A stretch of DNA of 43,494 nt from Caballeronia udeis (GCF_001544555.2 NZ_FCOK02000084.1:1-43494); one strand, 5' to 3'. Shown: positions 35,231 through 43,477, numbered from the stretch's first letter. A program made the numbers and translations. Notes: a model not told the origin generated them from the letters alone.

Positions 35231-36216
35231 GTGGCGGGCTCTTCGGTCGGATTGAGGATGTCGTCGGGCTCGCCGTAGAGCGCTTGAAGAATCGCGCTGT
35301 GCTGGCTTGCGTCGTGCAGGACGAAGTCGGGCAGGATCTCGGAGGCTGCAATCGCCAGCGCTTGCGCCGCGGCAAGAGTCGCCGCACTGGGCGGACGAAA
35401 TTCGGGTGTGATGACGCCGAACAGGAACGCTATGCGGATATCGAGCGGACGGATCACCACGCCGTCGACGGGCAATCCCAACGCCGTTACCGGCTCCAGC
35501 ACGGCAAGTCCGAGTCCCGCGCGCACCGCGCCGACTGCGTTCAGCGACGAGTTGGTTTCGATCACCCCGGCGGTGCGTACGCCCGCTTGCGCGAATGCCG
35601 AATCGAGCCGCGGGCGCAGACGGTAGGGGTTTTGCATGGTGACGAGACGACGGTTCGCAAAGTCGCTCAATGCGATGCGTTGCGCTCGTGCGAGTGGATC
35701 GTCCGCGTGCACGGCGGCAACACACGCGGCCTCGCCAATCCAGTGCACGAGCACGCCGCGATGTTCGAGCGGCAGGCTTGAGACACCCATATCGACAATG
35801 CCGTTCAGCACGGCATCGACGACCTGTTCGGGCGCGGCGCTGCGTAGATGCACGGATTCGAGCGGATGGTCCTCGTTGAGCAACGCAAGCGCGCGAGGCA
35901 CGAGTCCGGCGGCAAGCGCCGAGGTTGCGGCAATGGTGAGCGGAGGCGGCGCTTGCCGCGCGATCTGCTCGGCGCGCGACTTTACCTGACGCAGGCTTGC
36001 CAGCGTGCGTTCGACGTCCTGGTAAAGCTCGGATGCCTCGCGGGTGGGCGCGACGCGCGGCCCGAAACGCTGGAACAGCGGATAGCCGATTTCGGCTTCC
36101 AGTTCCTGGATCGAACGCGATACCGCGGGTTGCGAACGCCCGAGCAAACGCCCGGCGGCAGTGACACTTCCGGCCGACATGACAGCGGCAAACGCTTCCA
36201 ACTGACGAATTTCCAT
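35227..36216 (-). CDS. LysR family transcriptional regulator
   Basis: The 329-residue protein has an N-terminal winged helix-turn-helix (MEIRQLEAFAAVMSAGSVTA, then AGRLLGRSQPAVSRSIQELE). A periplasmic-binding-protein-like effector domain covers about 90-300. It is the first gene of the operon and overlaps the flavoprotein gene, so it should regulate its own operon, an uncommon layout since LysR genes are more often divergent. A T-N11-A palindrome lies 32 bp upstream of its start. The effector is probably the imported compound or its product. Confidence 0.92.
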   Translation of the reverse strand: MEIRQLEAFAAVMSAGSVTAAGRLLGRSQPAVSRSIQELEAEIGYPLFQRFGPRVAPTREASELYQDVERTLASLRQVKSRAEQIARQAPPPLTIAATSALAAGLVPRALALLNEDHPLESVHLRSAAPEQVVDAVLNGIVDMGVSSLPLEHRGVLVHWIGEAACVAAVHADDPLARAQRIALSDFANRRLVTMQNPYRLRPRLDSAFAQAGVRTAGVIETNSSLNAVGAVRAGLGLAVLEPVTALGLPVDGVVIRPLDIRIAFLFGVITPEFRPPSAATLAAAQALAIAASEILPDFVLHDASQHSAILQALYGEPDDILNPTEEPAT

Positions 36217-36247
36217 GAGTACGCGGGGCCCGATCGGTCAGATCGAT

Positions 36248-36266
36248 GAATGCATAAAACGCATTC
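36248..36266 (-). promoter_or_regulatory. Candidate LysR-type operator
   Basis: GAATGC-N7-GCATTC is a perfect dyad with the T-N11-A core TGCATAAAACGCA expected for LysR regulators. It lies 32-50 bp upstream of the LysR start at 36216, ahead of the whole operon. Confidence 0.5.
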
Positions 36267-36630
36267 TTGCGTACTTAGCATGCGAAATGCAAATGATCAA
36301 AAATGCTTTAGATAGTGCGGGAAATGGGAAGGGGGTGGTGGAAGGCGGGCAGGAGGGTGGAGTACGGCTATTGAGCGGTGCGGGATTCAAGAAGTCCGCG
36401 TGAACAGTTCATAACGAATGGGCTTATTGAATAAGTCTGAATATTGGACGCCGGCGCTGCGCATGCGGCGCTGCTTCACCCTGCGCTTGATTTGGCGTTT
36501 CCGTGGAGAGGGTGAAGCGGGCCACGGTTGAGGTTTGGATCTGCGGTACGTGCGACCTGATCCCATCGTCGGCATCTGGCATCCCACTCATCATTCGATT
36601 ACCCGCACACGTCGGGTCTCGCGGGCTGCC

Positions 36631-36879
36631 TCATTCGTCACCAACCGGATCGCCGAAGTCGATTTCGTCGTGGCGTTGGAGCTCGCCCTCTCGGAACTGC
36701 TGAATTAACCGCTCGCGCGAGAACCGCAGAATGGCGGTGCGTACGCGAACGATCAGTTGGCCGTGCTGGACTTCGACATCCGCTTCATTGAACACTGGCT
36801 CGCTGTTCCTCGCCTCGTTGGCGCCTTTCCGTACGTCGACCCTAAACCCTTGAAAGTCACCATCCGTGTGCCCGCATCC
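36631..36879 (-). pseudogene. Startless ORF remnant, unknown
   Basis: The minus-strand frame from a TAA at 36880 to a TGA at 36631 (82 codons plus stop) reads like real protein in its second half (VFNEADVEVQHGQLIVRV, then TAILRFSRERLIQQFREGEL). It has no ATG or usable start near its beginning. The neighbouring frame upstream (AYLNKDAGTRMVTFKG) also looks coding, suggesting a frameshift near 36850. No family is recognised. The rest of the 730-bp gap 36217-36947 has no gene. Confidence 0.35.
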
Positions 36880-36947
36880 TTATTGAGATAGGCGCGCGCC
36901 GATATGGGTTAGCGTGCGTCTGCTGCAATCAAAGGAGGTACCACCGG

Positions 36948-37826
36948 ATGACAATGGAATTAACACGCTATAACGGCTATCGGTATGTGCTGCGCAAGGG
37001 GCGAAGCTTCACCGAGGACTCGGAGAAAGCCAAGGCGGGGCGCGCCATGTTGATGCACGCGGATATGTATGTTTGGGAATCGAACGCGAGGCTAGTGGCG
37101 CGCGTCGAATCATTTATGCGGAAGGGTTTTTCGTGGTACTCGAAAAACCCGAAGCCCGCACGGGAAACCCTTCAAACGTTGCTCGCCTACGTGCGTGATG
37201 GCGCGGTGACGGTTTCCGAAGAAAACGGCGCGACCACTGACGTTTTCGAGAACGGCGGCTTCACGCTTGACCCACCAGCGAGAGAGGAAAGACGATCTGC
37301 GCCGCCGCTGGACTACAACGCGCAGTTGGCGGCAAATCGCGCATCTCTGCGTGATTATAACGATGCAATCGACGCGAGGATCGAGCGAGAACGGCCGGCG
37401 GATACCCCGTCGTTCGAAACCGTGAAACCGTCGGAAATGCCGTTTCTTCTGTCGCTCGTGCGTATGGTCGCGCGTGGCGAAAACCTGAGACGCGAAGCGA
37501 CGCAAAAAGCCGTGTTCGGCTTAAGAGAGCTTGCGGACAATGTGATCACTCCGCTAGGCAATGCCGCACCATTCGAGCTTGGCGACATGCCCGGCTTTGG
37601 AGATAGTTTCGACATTGCGAAGACCCCGAACAACGGGGAGCCGGGGACGTGGTACACAAACCCCGGAAGCGGGCAAATGCGCTTATATGGTGATACGGGC
37701 GCACCGGTAGTTGATCTAGACTTCGACCATGCACATTTGAAAATGCAACCTCACGCCCACAATTGGACGGGAAAGAGTCGAGCGAAAGGGCTTGACGTCG
37801 TACCTTTCAGTCCTTGGAGTCCATAA
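36948..37826 (+). CDS. Polymorphic-toxin-like protein (predicted effector)
   Basis: The 292-residue protein has no signal peptide or membrane helix. The N-terminal half (1-110) is an unrecognised domain; the middle (110-205) is helical and charged. The C-terminus from about 230 reads WYTNPGSGQMRLYGDTG, then VVDLDFDHAHLKMQPHAHNW. This His/Asp-rich pattern resembles the terminal domains of several polymorphic toxins (predicted nucleases) from contact-dependent or type VI systems. AAAGGAGG lies 9 nt before the ATG at 36948. A small gene follows after 3 nt, the usual toxin-immunity order. No vgrG, PAAR, rhs or cdiB gene is in the window. Toxin activity is inference. Confidence 0.65.
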   Translation: MTMELTRYNGYRYVLRKGRSFTEDSEKAKAGRAMLMHADMYVWESNARLVARVESFMRKGFSWYSKNPKPARETLQTLLAYVRDGAVTVSEENGATTDVFENGGFTLDPPAREERRSAPPLDYNAQLAANRASLRDYNDAIDARIERERPADTPSFETVKPSEMPFLLSLVRMVARGENLRREATQKAVFGLRELADNVITPLGNAAPFELGDMPGFGDSFDIAKTPNNGEPGTWYTNPGSGQMRLYGDTGAPVVDLDFDHAHLKMQPHAHNWTGKSRAKGLDVVPFSPWSP

Positions 37827-37829
37827 AAA

Positions 37830-38204
37830 ATGCTTGATAACTTCGATAGGTTTAACTCATTCCACGATTGGATTTTTGCGGGATACAGCGCGGATAGTCG
37901 GGGCAGCGCGGTATATCTTGAGTTGGTCTCAGACGATTTTAAAGAACACAAAACGATTGTTTTCATGGATGTGACGCGATGCCTTGTCACGGAATACGGA
38001 ATGGAAAATATCGTTTACTCGTTAGATATACTTGTCGATTTTGACTCACCAAAATTTGTGGCTGCCCGTCAAATTTTGGATCGATCAACGCCCTTTGATC
38101 GGGGCTTATCGCCCAAGAAAATCGCGGTGTTATTGGCAAGCTTTGGCGGCGAGGCGTGGATTGAATACAGTACGTATCGGGTTCTGTCTAAAAATCCCGG
38201 TTAG
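37830..38204 (+). CDS. Probable immunity protein for the upstream toxin
   Basis: The 124-residue acidic cytoplasmic protein (MLDNFDRFNSFHDWIFAGYS...) has no signal or membrane segment. It begins 3 nt after the stop of the toxin-like gene and is clearly AT-richer than its surroundings, as immunity genes often are. Predicted mixed alpha/beta. No named immunity family was recognised; the assignment rests on position, size and composition. The gene ends convergently with gabD, with a hairpin between. Confidence 0.55.
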   Translation: MLDNFDRFNSFHDWIFAGYSADSRGSAVYLELVSDDFKEHKTIVFMDVTRCLVTEYGMENIVYSLDILVDFDSPKFVAARQILDRSTPFDRGLSPKKIAVLLASFGGEAWIEYSTYRVLSKNPG

Positions 38205-38261
38205 CCTGTTGCCTGACTAGCGGCGTTGGTTGGTGGCGCTTCTCGCGTCGGCGTTGCCGAT

Positions 38262-38295
38262 CCGGGCCGCGCAATCAACACCTTGCGCGGCCCGG
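38262..38295. terminator. 12-bp stem hairpin between convergent genes
   Basis: CCGGGCCGCGCA (38262-38273) and TGCGCGGCCCGG (38284-38295) are exact reverse complements with a 10-nt loop, located between the ends of the immunity-like gene (+) and gabD (-). No T-run on either strand; probably a bidirectional terminator or mRNA-end stabiliser. Confidence 0.5.
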
Positions 38296-38314
38296 CACGT
38301 CGTTCAAATTCCCC

Positions 38315-39784
38315 TCACACCGCCATGCACAAATACTTGATCACGAGATAGTCATCGATCCCATACCGCGACCCCTCGCGTCCGAGCCCAGACTGCTTAA
38401 CGCCGCCAAACGGTGCGACTTCGTTGGAAATAAGCCCGGTATTGATCCCGACCATGCCATATTCCAGCGCCTCGGCGACGCGCCAGACGCGTCCGATATC
38501 GCGACTATAAAAATACGCAGCCAGCCCGAACTCCGTATCGTTAGCCATCCGTATCACTTCTTCATCGGAAGAAAACCGGAACAACGGCGCGAGCGGTCCG
38601 AACGTCTCTTCCCTGGCGATCTTCATCTCTGAAGTAACGCCCGACAACACCGTCGGTTCAAAAAAGCCGAAACCTAGCGGGTGCCGTTTGCCTCCGGCCA
38701 CAACCTTGGCGCCTTTTTCCAGCGCGTCATGAATATGCGATTCGACCTTCTGCACGGCGGCGTCGTTAATCAGCGGCCCGAGCAAGACACCGCTTTCCAA
38801 GCCATTGCCCACTGTGAGTTTCGCAACGGCCGCGCCCAGCTTGGCGGCAAATTCGTCATACACCCGGTCGTGAACATAAAACCGGTTCGTACACACGCAA
38901 GTCTGTCCGCTGTTGCGATACTTCGACGCAATGGCGCCCTCGACCGCGGCATCAATATCGGCGTCGTCGAAAACAATAAACGGCGCATTGCCGCCCAGTT
39001 CCAGCGACACCTTCTTGACTGTCGGCGCGCTTTGCGCCATCAGCAGGCGACCGACCTGCGTCGATCCAGTGAACGACAACTTCCTGACGACGGGATTGCC
39101 GGTCAGCTCGGCGCCGATCGCCTTCGGGTCGCCAGTCACAATGTTCAGCACGCCCTTGGGCAGCCCGGCACGCTCGGCCAGCACCGCCATGGCGAACGCT
39201 GAAAACGGCGTTGCCTCCGCAGGCTTCACGACGATCGGGCAACCGGCGGCGAGCGCCGGGCCGACCTTGCGCGTGATCATTGCGCTCGGGAAATTCCACG
39301 GTGTAATAGCCGCGCAGACGCCGATCGGCTCCTTGGTAACCACAATGCGTTTATCGGCGGCCGGCGACGCAAGCGTGTCACCCGCAACGCGTTTGCCTTC
39401 CTCCGCGAACCACTCGATAAACGAAGCCGCGTAGACAATCTCACCCCGGGCTTCGGCAAGCGGCTTGCCTTGCTCGCGGGTGAGGATCATCGCGAGATCG
39501 TCGGCGTTTTCCAGCATCAGTTCGTACCACCGGCGCAGGATCGCCGCGCGTTCCTTTGCGGTCTTCTTGCGCCAGAGCGGCCAGGCGGCGTTGGCCGCAT
39601 CAATCGCACGGCGCGTTTCCGCCGCGCCCATCTTGGGCACGTGACCGAGCGACTGGCCGTTCGCGGGGTCGATGACTTCGAAGGTGGAGGCGTCGTCGGC
39701 GCCTTGCCACTCGCCGTCGATGAACGCTTGGTGACGCAGCAGCGCCAGGTCTTTCAACTGAATCGATGAACGTTGCGTGCTCAT
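38315..39784 (-). CDS. gabD: Succinate-semialdehyde dehydrogenase, GabD
   Basis: The 489-residue NAD(P)-dependent aldehyde dehydrogenase has the cofactor region ITPWNFPSAMITRKVGPALA, the catalytic Glu in LELGGNAPFIVFDDADID and the catalytic Cys in GQTCVCTNRFYVH. The SSADH type is supported by overall similarity (FIDGEWQGADDASTFEVIDP at the N-terminus) and by coupling to gabT, whose stop region overlaps this ATG by 4 nt. It oxidises succinate semialdehyde to succinate, the second step of GABA degradation, in the cytoplasm. Regulation is probably through the divergent MocR protein. Confidence 0.93.
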   Translation of the reverse strand: MSTQRSSIQLKDLALLRHQAFIDGEWQGADDASTFEVIDPANGQSLGHVPKMGAAETRRAIDAANAAWPLWRKKTAKERAAILRRWYELMLENADDLAMILTREQGKPLAEARGEIVYAASFIEWFAEEGKRVAGDTLASPAADKRIVVTKEPIGVCAAITPWNFPSAMITRKVGPALAAGCPIVVKPAEATPFSAFAMAVLAERAGLPKGVLNIVTGDPKAIGAELTGNPVVRKLSFTGSTQVGRLLMAQSAPTVKKVSLELGGNAPFIVFDDADIDAAVEGAIASKYRNSGQTCVCTNRFYVHDRVYDEFAAKLGAAVAKLTVGNGLESGVLLGPLINDAAVQKVESHIHDALEKGAKVVAGGKRHPLGFGFFEPTVLSGVTSEMKIAREETFGPLAPLFRFSSDEEVIRMANDTEFGLAAYFYSRDIGRVWRVAEALEYGMVGINTGLISNEVAPFGGVKQSGLGREGSRYGIDDYLVIKYLCMAV

Positions 39785-41076
39785 GCCGTGACACCCACTT
39801 CTTCTGTCAGGATACGTTCGAGAATAGCGAGTGCTTCATCGAACACGGCGTCCTGAATGGTGAGCGGAAACAGGAACCGGATCACGTTGCTGTGCACGCC
39901 GCAGATCAGCAGAAGCAGGCCACGTTCAAGCGCCAAAGTTTGCACGCGCTTGGCGAACGCGGCGTCGGCTTCGCTCGTGCCCGGCTTGCAGAATTCGACC
40001 GCGATCATGGCGCCCGGGCCGCGCACATCGGCGATCTGGGGTACGTCGGCTTTAAGCGTGGTCAGCAGCGCCTTCAGTTTGTCGCCCAGGCGCACAGCAC
40101 GCTCACAGAGCTTCTCTTCGTCGATGATCTCGAGCACCGCATGCGCCGACGCCAGCGCCAGCGGATTGCCTGCATACGTGCCGCCAAGACCGCCGGGCGC
40201 AACCGAGTCCATCACATCGGCACGGCCGACGACGCCTGACAGCGGCATGCCGCCGGCGAGGCTTTTGGCGATGGTCATCAGGTCCGGCGCGACGTCGTAG
40301 TGCTGCATCGCGAACAACTTGCCGGTGCGCGCGAAGCCGGTCTGGACTTCATCGGCGATCAGCAGGATGCCGTGGTTGTCGCAGAGCTTGCGCAATGCGC
40401 GCACGAATTCCACGGGCGCCTGATAGAAACCGCCTTCGCCCTGAACCGGTTCGAAGATGATCGCCGCAACGCGCTTGGCCTCAATATCCGCCGCAAAAAG
40501 CTGTTCGATCGCGCGCAACGAATCCTCGGTCGTGATACCTCGCACCGGGTTCGGGAACGGTGCATGGAACACGTCGGACGGGAACGGCCCGAAGCCGATC
40601 TTGTACGGCGCGACCTTGCCGGTCAGCGCCATGCCCATGAACGTGCGGCCGTGGAACCCGCCGCTGAACGCAATCACGCCTGGACGACCGGTTGCGGCGC
40701 GCGCGATCTTGATGGCGTTTTCAACGGCTTCCGCACCGGTCGTGAAGAACGCGGCTTTCTTTGCATGGTCGCCGGGTGCGCGCGCGATGATCTTCTCGGC
40801 GAGCGAAACATACGATTCGTAAGGAACGATCTGATACGCCGTGTGCGTGAAGCGTTCGAGTTGTGCGCGCATGGCCGCGACAATCCTGGGGTGCCGATGT
40901 CCTGTGTTGCATACCGCGATTCCCGCCGCGAAGTCGATGAAACGGCGTCCTTCCACGTCCCACAGCTCGGCGTTTTCGGCACGTTCAGCGTAGAAATCAC
41001 ACATCACGCCGACACCGCGCGGTGTTGCGGCATCCTTGCGAGCTTTCAGGTCGGCGTTCTTCAGGGTCTGGCTCAC
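39781..41076 (-). CDS. gabT: 4-aminobutyrate aminotransferase, GabT
   Basis: The 431-residue class III PLP aminotransferase has PLP-phosphate contacts in FFTTGAEAVENAIKIARAAT, the Asp of LLIADEVQTGF and the Schiff-base Lys in TIAKSLAGGMPLSG. It converts GABA and 2-oxoglutarate to succinate semialdehyde and glutamate. The start is taken as GTG 41076 (VSQTLKNADLKARK), with AAGGAGA 6 nt upstream; an ATG at 41139 would run into the regulator's operator region. First gene of gabTD, divergent from the MocR regulator. Confidence 0.93.
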   Translation of the reverse strand: MSQTLKNADLKARKDAATPRGVGVMCDFYAERAENAELWDVEGRRFIDFAAGIAVCNTGHRHPRIVAAMRAQLERFTHTAYQIVPYESYVSLAEKIIARAPGDHAKKAAFFTTGAEAVENAIKIARAATGRPGVIAFSGGFHGRTFMGMALTGKVAPYKIGFGPFPSDVFHAPFPNPVRGITTEDSLRAIEQLFAADIEAKRVAAIIFEPVQGEGGFYQAPVEFVRALRKLCDNHGILLIADEVQTGFARTGKLFAMQHYDVAPDLMTIAKSLAGGMPLSGVVGRADVMDSVAPGGLGGTYAGNPLALASAHAVLEIIDEEKLCERAVRLGDKLKALLTTLKADVPQIADVRGPGAMIAVEFCKPGTSEADAAFAKRVQTLALERGLLLLICGVHSNVIRFLFPLTIQDAVFDEALAILERILTEEVGVTA

Positions 41077-41127
41077 GGCAACTCTCCTTGGCGGGTTTTT
41101 AGGCGGTACCTCGACTATAGTAAGATT

Positions 41128-41177
41128 TGGCTCTTTCAATCAGAGCCATTTCCGTGTTTTTATAGGAGCCATTTCCG
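41128..41177. promoter_or_regulatory. Operator region for the MocR regulator: direct plus inverted repeats
   Basis: GAGCCATTTCCG occurs twice exactly (41143-41154 and 41166-41177), spaced 23 bp start to start, about two helical turns. TGGCTC (41128-41133) forms an inverted repeat with the first copy (GAGCCA 41143-41148). Two direct repeats plus an inverted half-site is the arrangement described for GabR/PdxR-type MocR regulators. It lies between divergent gabT and the regulator gene; the right copy ends 2 nt before the regulator ATG, consistent with autorepression. Confidence 0.7.
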
Positions 41178-41179
41178 CG

Positions 41180-42667
41180 ATGCGTGCAAGCATGTTGTCC
41201 GACTGGCTGGCTCAGCGGATTGAAAGAACGGGCGGTCAACCGATTTACCGGCAGTTGTATGGCTTGTTGCAGCAGGCCATCCTGTCGCGGGAATTGCCGG
41301 CGGGGACCAAGGTGCCGTCGTCCCGGTTACTCGCGAGCGAGCTCGGCCTCGGCCGCAATACGGTCACGCAGGTGTATGAGCAGCTCGCGCTGGAAGGCTA
41401 CGTGTGGTCGGCGACCGGACAGGGCACATTTGTCTCGGACAGCGCGCCCGATGAGATCGTGGGTGCCGACTCGGTGGCGCACGATACGGCTCCTGCAGAA
41501 CCGCGTGTGCTGTCCGCACGCGGCGCAAAGTTGTTGCAAGGGGCGGGTGTGTCGCAGCGGCAAGGCGGCGCGTTCATGCCGGGCGTGCCCGATGTGTCGC
41601 GGTTTCCAGCGGCTGTCTGGAGCCGCTTGCAATCCAAATACTGGCGCCGCTTGCCGCCCGATCTGCTGACCTATGCACCCGGCGGCGGATTGCCGAAACT
41701 GCGTCAGGTGCTGGCCGATTATTTGCGGACGTCGCGCTCGGTGCACTGCACGCCGGAGCAAATTATCGTCACGACGGGGATTCATCAGTCCATCGATCTT
41801 GCCGTGCGCCTGCTGTCCGATTCCGGCGACGTCATCTGGACCGAGGACCCCTGTTATTGGGGAGTGCGAAGCGTGTTGCAGGTGTCCGGTCTGTCGCTCA
41901 AGGCCATTCCGGTGGATGCAGAGGGTATCAATCCTTCCTCGGACGATCTGGCAGACCCGCCCAAACTGATGCTGGTCACGCCATCGCATCAATACCCGCT
42001 GGGCATGGTGATGAGCCTTGCGCGGCGGCGGATGCTGCTGGAGTTCGCGCGGCAAAACGGCTGCTGGATCATCGAGGACGATTACGACAGCGAGTTTCGA
42101 TACGGCAGCCGGCCGCTCGCGTCGCTGCAAGGACTCGATACCGCCGGCCAGGTGATCTACGTGGGCAGCTTCGGCAAGACGCTGTTCCCCGGGCTGAGGA
42201 TTGGCTACATCGTGGTGCCTGAGGGTTTGTCGACGAGCTTTGCGACCGCTTCGGCGGAGTTGTATCGCGAGGGGCAGTTATTGCAGCAGGCGGTGCTGGC
42301 CGAGTTCATCGCGGAGGGGCATTTCACGTCGCATATCCGGCGGATGCGCGGGATCTATGGGCAGCGTCGCCAGATACTGCTGGACACGATCAGGAAGCGT
42401 TATGGCGACGCGTTGCAGATTGTCGGCGGCGATGCCGGGCTGCATCTGGTGCTGCGTCTGCCCGATGACGTGGATGACCGTGAGGTGGCGAAAGCGGCGC
42501 TCGCGGTCAATATTGTGGTGCGGCCGCTGTCGGGCTATTTCCTGCGGCGGGATGAGGGCATGTCGGGATTGCTGATCGGGTATGGATGCGTGGCGGAGGA
42601 GGAGATCGAGCCGGCGTTTGAAAAGCTGGCGGCGGTGCTTGACCCGGCGTTGAGGGGCAAGGGGTGA
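41180..42667 (+). CDS. MocR-type GntR/aminotransferase-fold regulator, GabR-like
   Basis: The 495-residue regulator has an N-terminal GntR winged helix (PIYRQLYGLLQQAILSRELP, then PSSRLLASELGLGRNTVTQV). It is joined to a fold-type I aminotransferase-like domain with the PLP lysine region YVGSFGKTLFPGLRIGY. Such proteins sense PLP together with an amine such as GABA. Divergent orientation to gabTD and the operator between them support control of GABA degradation and autoregulation. ATG 41180 gives the conserved N-terminus; AGGAG lies upstream, inside the second operator repeat. Confidence 0.92.
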   Translation: MRASMLSDWLAQRIERTGGQPIYRQLYGLLQQAILSRELPAGTKVPSSRLLASELGLGRNTVTQVYEQLALEGYVWSATGQGTFVSDSAPDEIVGADSVAHDTAPAEPRVLSARGAKLLQGAGVSQRQGGAFMPGVPDVSRFPAAVWSRLQSKYWRRLPPDLLTYAPGGGLPKLRQVLADYLRTSRSVHCTPEQIIVTTGIHQSIDLAVRLLSDSGDVIWTEDPCYWGVRSVLQVSGLSLKAIPVDAEGINPSSDDLADPPKLMLVTPSHQYPLGMVMSLARRRMLLEFARQNGCWIIEDDYDSEFRYGSRPLASLQGLDTAGQVIYVGSFGKTLFPGLRIGYIVVPEGLSTSFATASAELYREGQLLQQAVLAEFIAEGHFTSHIRRMRGIYGQRRQILLDTIRKRYGDALQIVGGDAGLHLVLRLPDDVDDREVAKAALAVNIVVRPLSGYFLRRDEGMSGLLIGYGCVAEEEIEPAFEKLAAVLDPALRGKG

Positions 42668-42712
42668 GATGTTCTCGAGTTTCCCACTCTCCCGCGCCCG
42701 GATATTCGACCA

Positions 42713-43045
42713 TTAACCGATTGCCAGCCTGACCGGTTTCCCCACTCTGCTTAGCATTTCGACCAGCGTATCAATAGTGAACTTGGCCGTCTTCTTGTTC
42801 ACCACGTCTGATACGCGTGGCCGCGACACCATCAGGATTTTCGCGGCCTCTGCCTGCTTGAGGTGATGCTGTTCGATCCATTCGGCAAGCTCCGACATCA
42901 ATTGTTCCTTGAGCTGCTGCGTGTCGTTGATTTGCTTTCGCGAAGCTGCCTGAAGCCGCTTGGCTTCCTCAGCCGAAAACCCGAGTTCACGGAACAGATT
43001 TGCACCTGGTTTCGTCACATGGCGGATTTCAGTATCGATGGTCAT
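42713..43045 (-). CDS. XRE-type antitoxin, HigA-like
   Basis: The 110-residue protein has a helix-turn-helix at about 60-105 (KQAEAAKILMVSRPRVSDVV, then FTIDTLVEMLSRVGKPV) typical of the HigA/MqsA-like antitoxins that follow a RelE/HigB toxin. The toxin gene upstream overlaps its ATG by 4 nt. It should neutralise the toxin and repress the operon by binding the palindrome at 43398-43413. Confidence 0.88.
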   Translation of the reverse strand: MTIDTEIRHVTKPGANLFRELGFSAEEAKRLQAASRKQINDTQQLKEQLMSELAEWIEQHHLKQAEAAKILMVSRPRVSDVVNKKTAKFTIDTLVEMLSRVGKPVRLAIG

Positions 43046-43389
43046 TGATTGATCTTCCTTGCGTTGGCCACGGCGCGATAGCGCGCCTCGGCAATTTCCT
43101 TATCCCGCTTGCTGGTTGCCTGGGTCTTCTTCTGGAAGCAGTGCAGGACATATACCGCTTCTTCGAACTTGGCGACGTACATCATTCGGAAAATTCCGCT
43201 GCCGTCCCTTATGCGGATTTCCCGAGTACCTGCGCCTATCTCCCCGAACGGCTTCCAGTCCTCTGGGTCCAGCCCTGATTGAACCTTGCTCAACTGGAAA
43301 CCCGCATCCCGGCGTGGCTCATCTGGAAACTCCAATAGGTCGTCGTAGGCTGACCCGACCCAACGAATCTCCTTTTCCGGTGTCGTGAC
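43042..43389 (-). CDS. RelE/HigB-type toxin (Gp49-like), start codon uncertain
   Basis: The reading frame encodes a Gp49/HigB family mRNA interferase: FPDEPRRDAGFQLSKVQSGL, REIRIRDGSGIFRMMYVAKF and the family hallmark YVLHCFQKKTQATSKRD. Family-like sequence extends upstream to TPEKEIRWVGSAYDDLLEF, but between the in-frame stop before the operator and this point there is no ATG or GTG. Position 43389 is GTC where a GTG or ATG would fit. The only standard alternative start is TTG at 43335, which removes the first ~18 residues. Order toxin-antitoxin, 4-nt overlap, as in higBA. Confidence 0.75.
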   Translation of the reverse strand, partial: VTTPEKEIRWVGSAYDDLLEFPDEPRRDAGFQLSKVQSGLDPEDWKPFGEIGAGTREIRIRDGSGIFRMMYVAKFEEAVYVLHCFQKKTQATSKRDKEIAEARYRAVANARKINQ

Positions 43390-43397
43390 GGCCCTGT

Positions 43398-43436
43398 GTA
43401 TAAAATTTTATACTAGTCCGTACTTTTCCCCATCAA
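43398..43436 (-). promoter_or_regulatory. Promoter and palindromic operator of the toxin-antitoxin pair
   Basis: On the minus strand, TTGATG (43431-43436) and TATAAA (43407-43412) are separated by 18 nt, a good sigma-70 promoter. The -10 lies inside the perfect 16-bp palindrome GTATAAAATTTTATAC (43398-43413), a likely autoregulatory operator. The predicted start of transcription leaves little or no leader before the toxin. Confidence 0.65.
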
Positions 43437-43438
43437 TT

Positions 43439-43477
43439 AGCCGAAACCTCCGCTAGCATTGGGTTTCGGCTATTTTT
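43439..43477 (+). terminator. Rho-independent terminator, plus-strand direction
   Basis: AGCCGAAACC (43439-43448) pairs exactly with GGTTTCGGCT (43462-43471), followed by ATTTTT. It stands just upstream of the toxin promoter. No plus-strand gene ends nearby in the window, so its transcript is unclear; it may insulate the promoter region. Confidence 0.65.
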
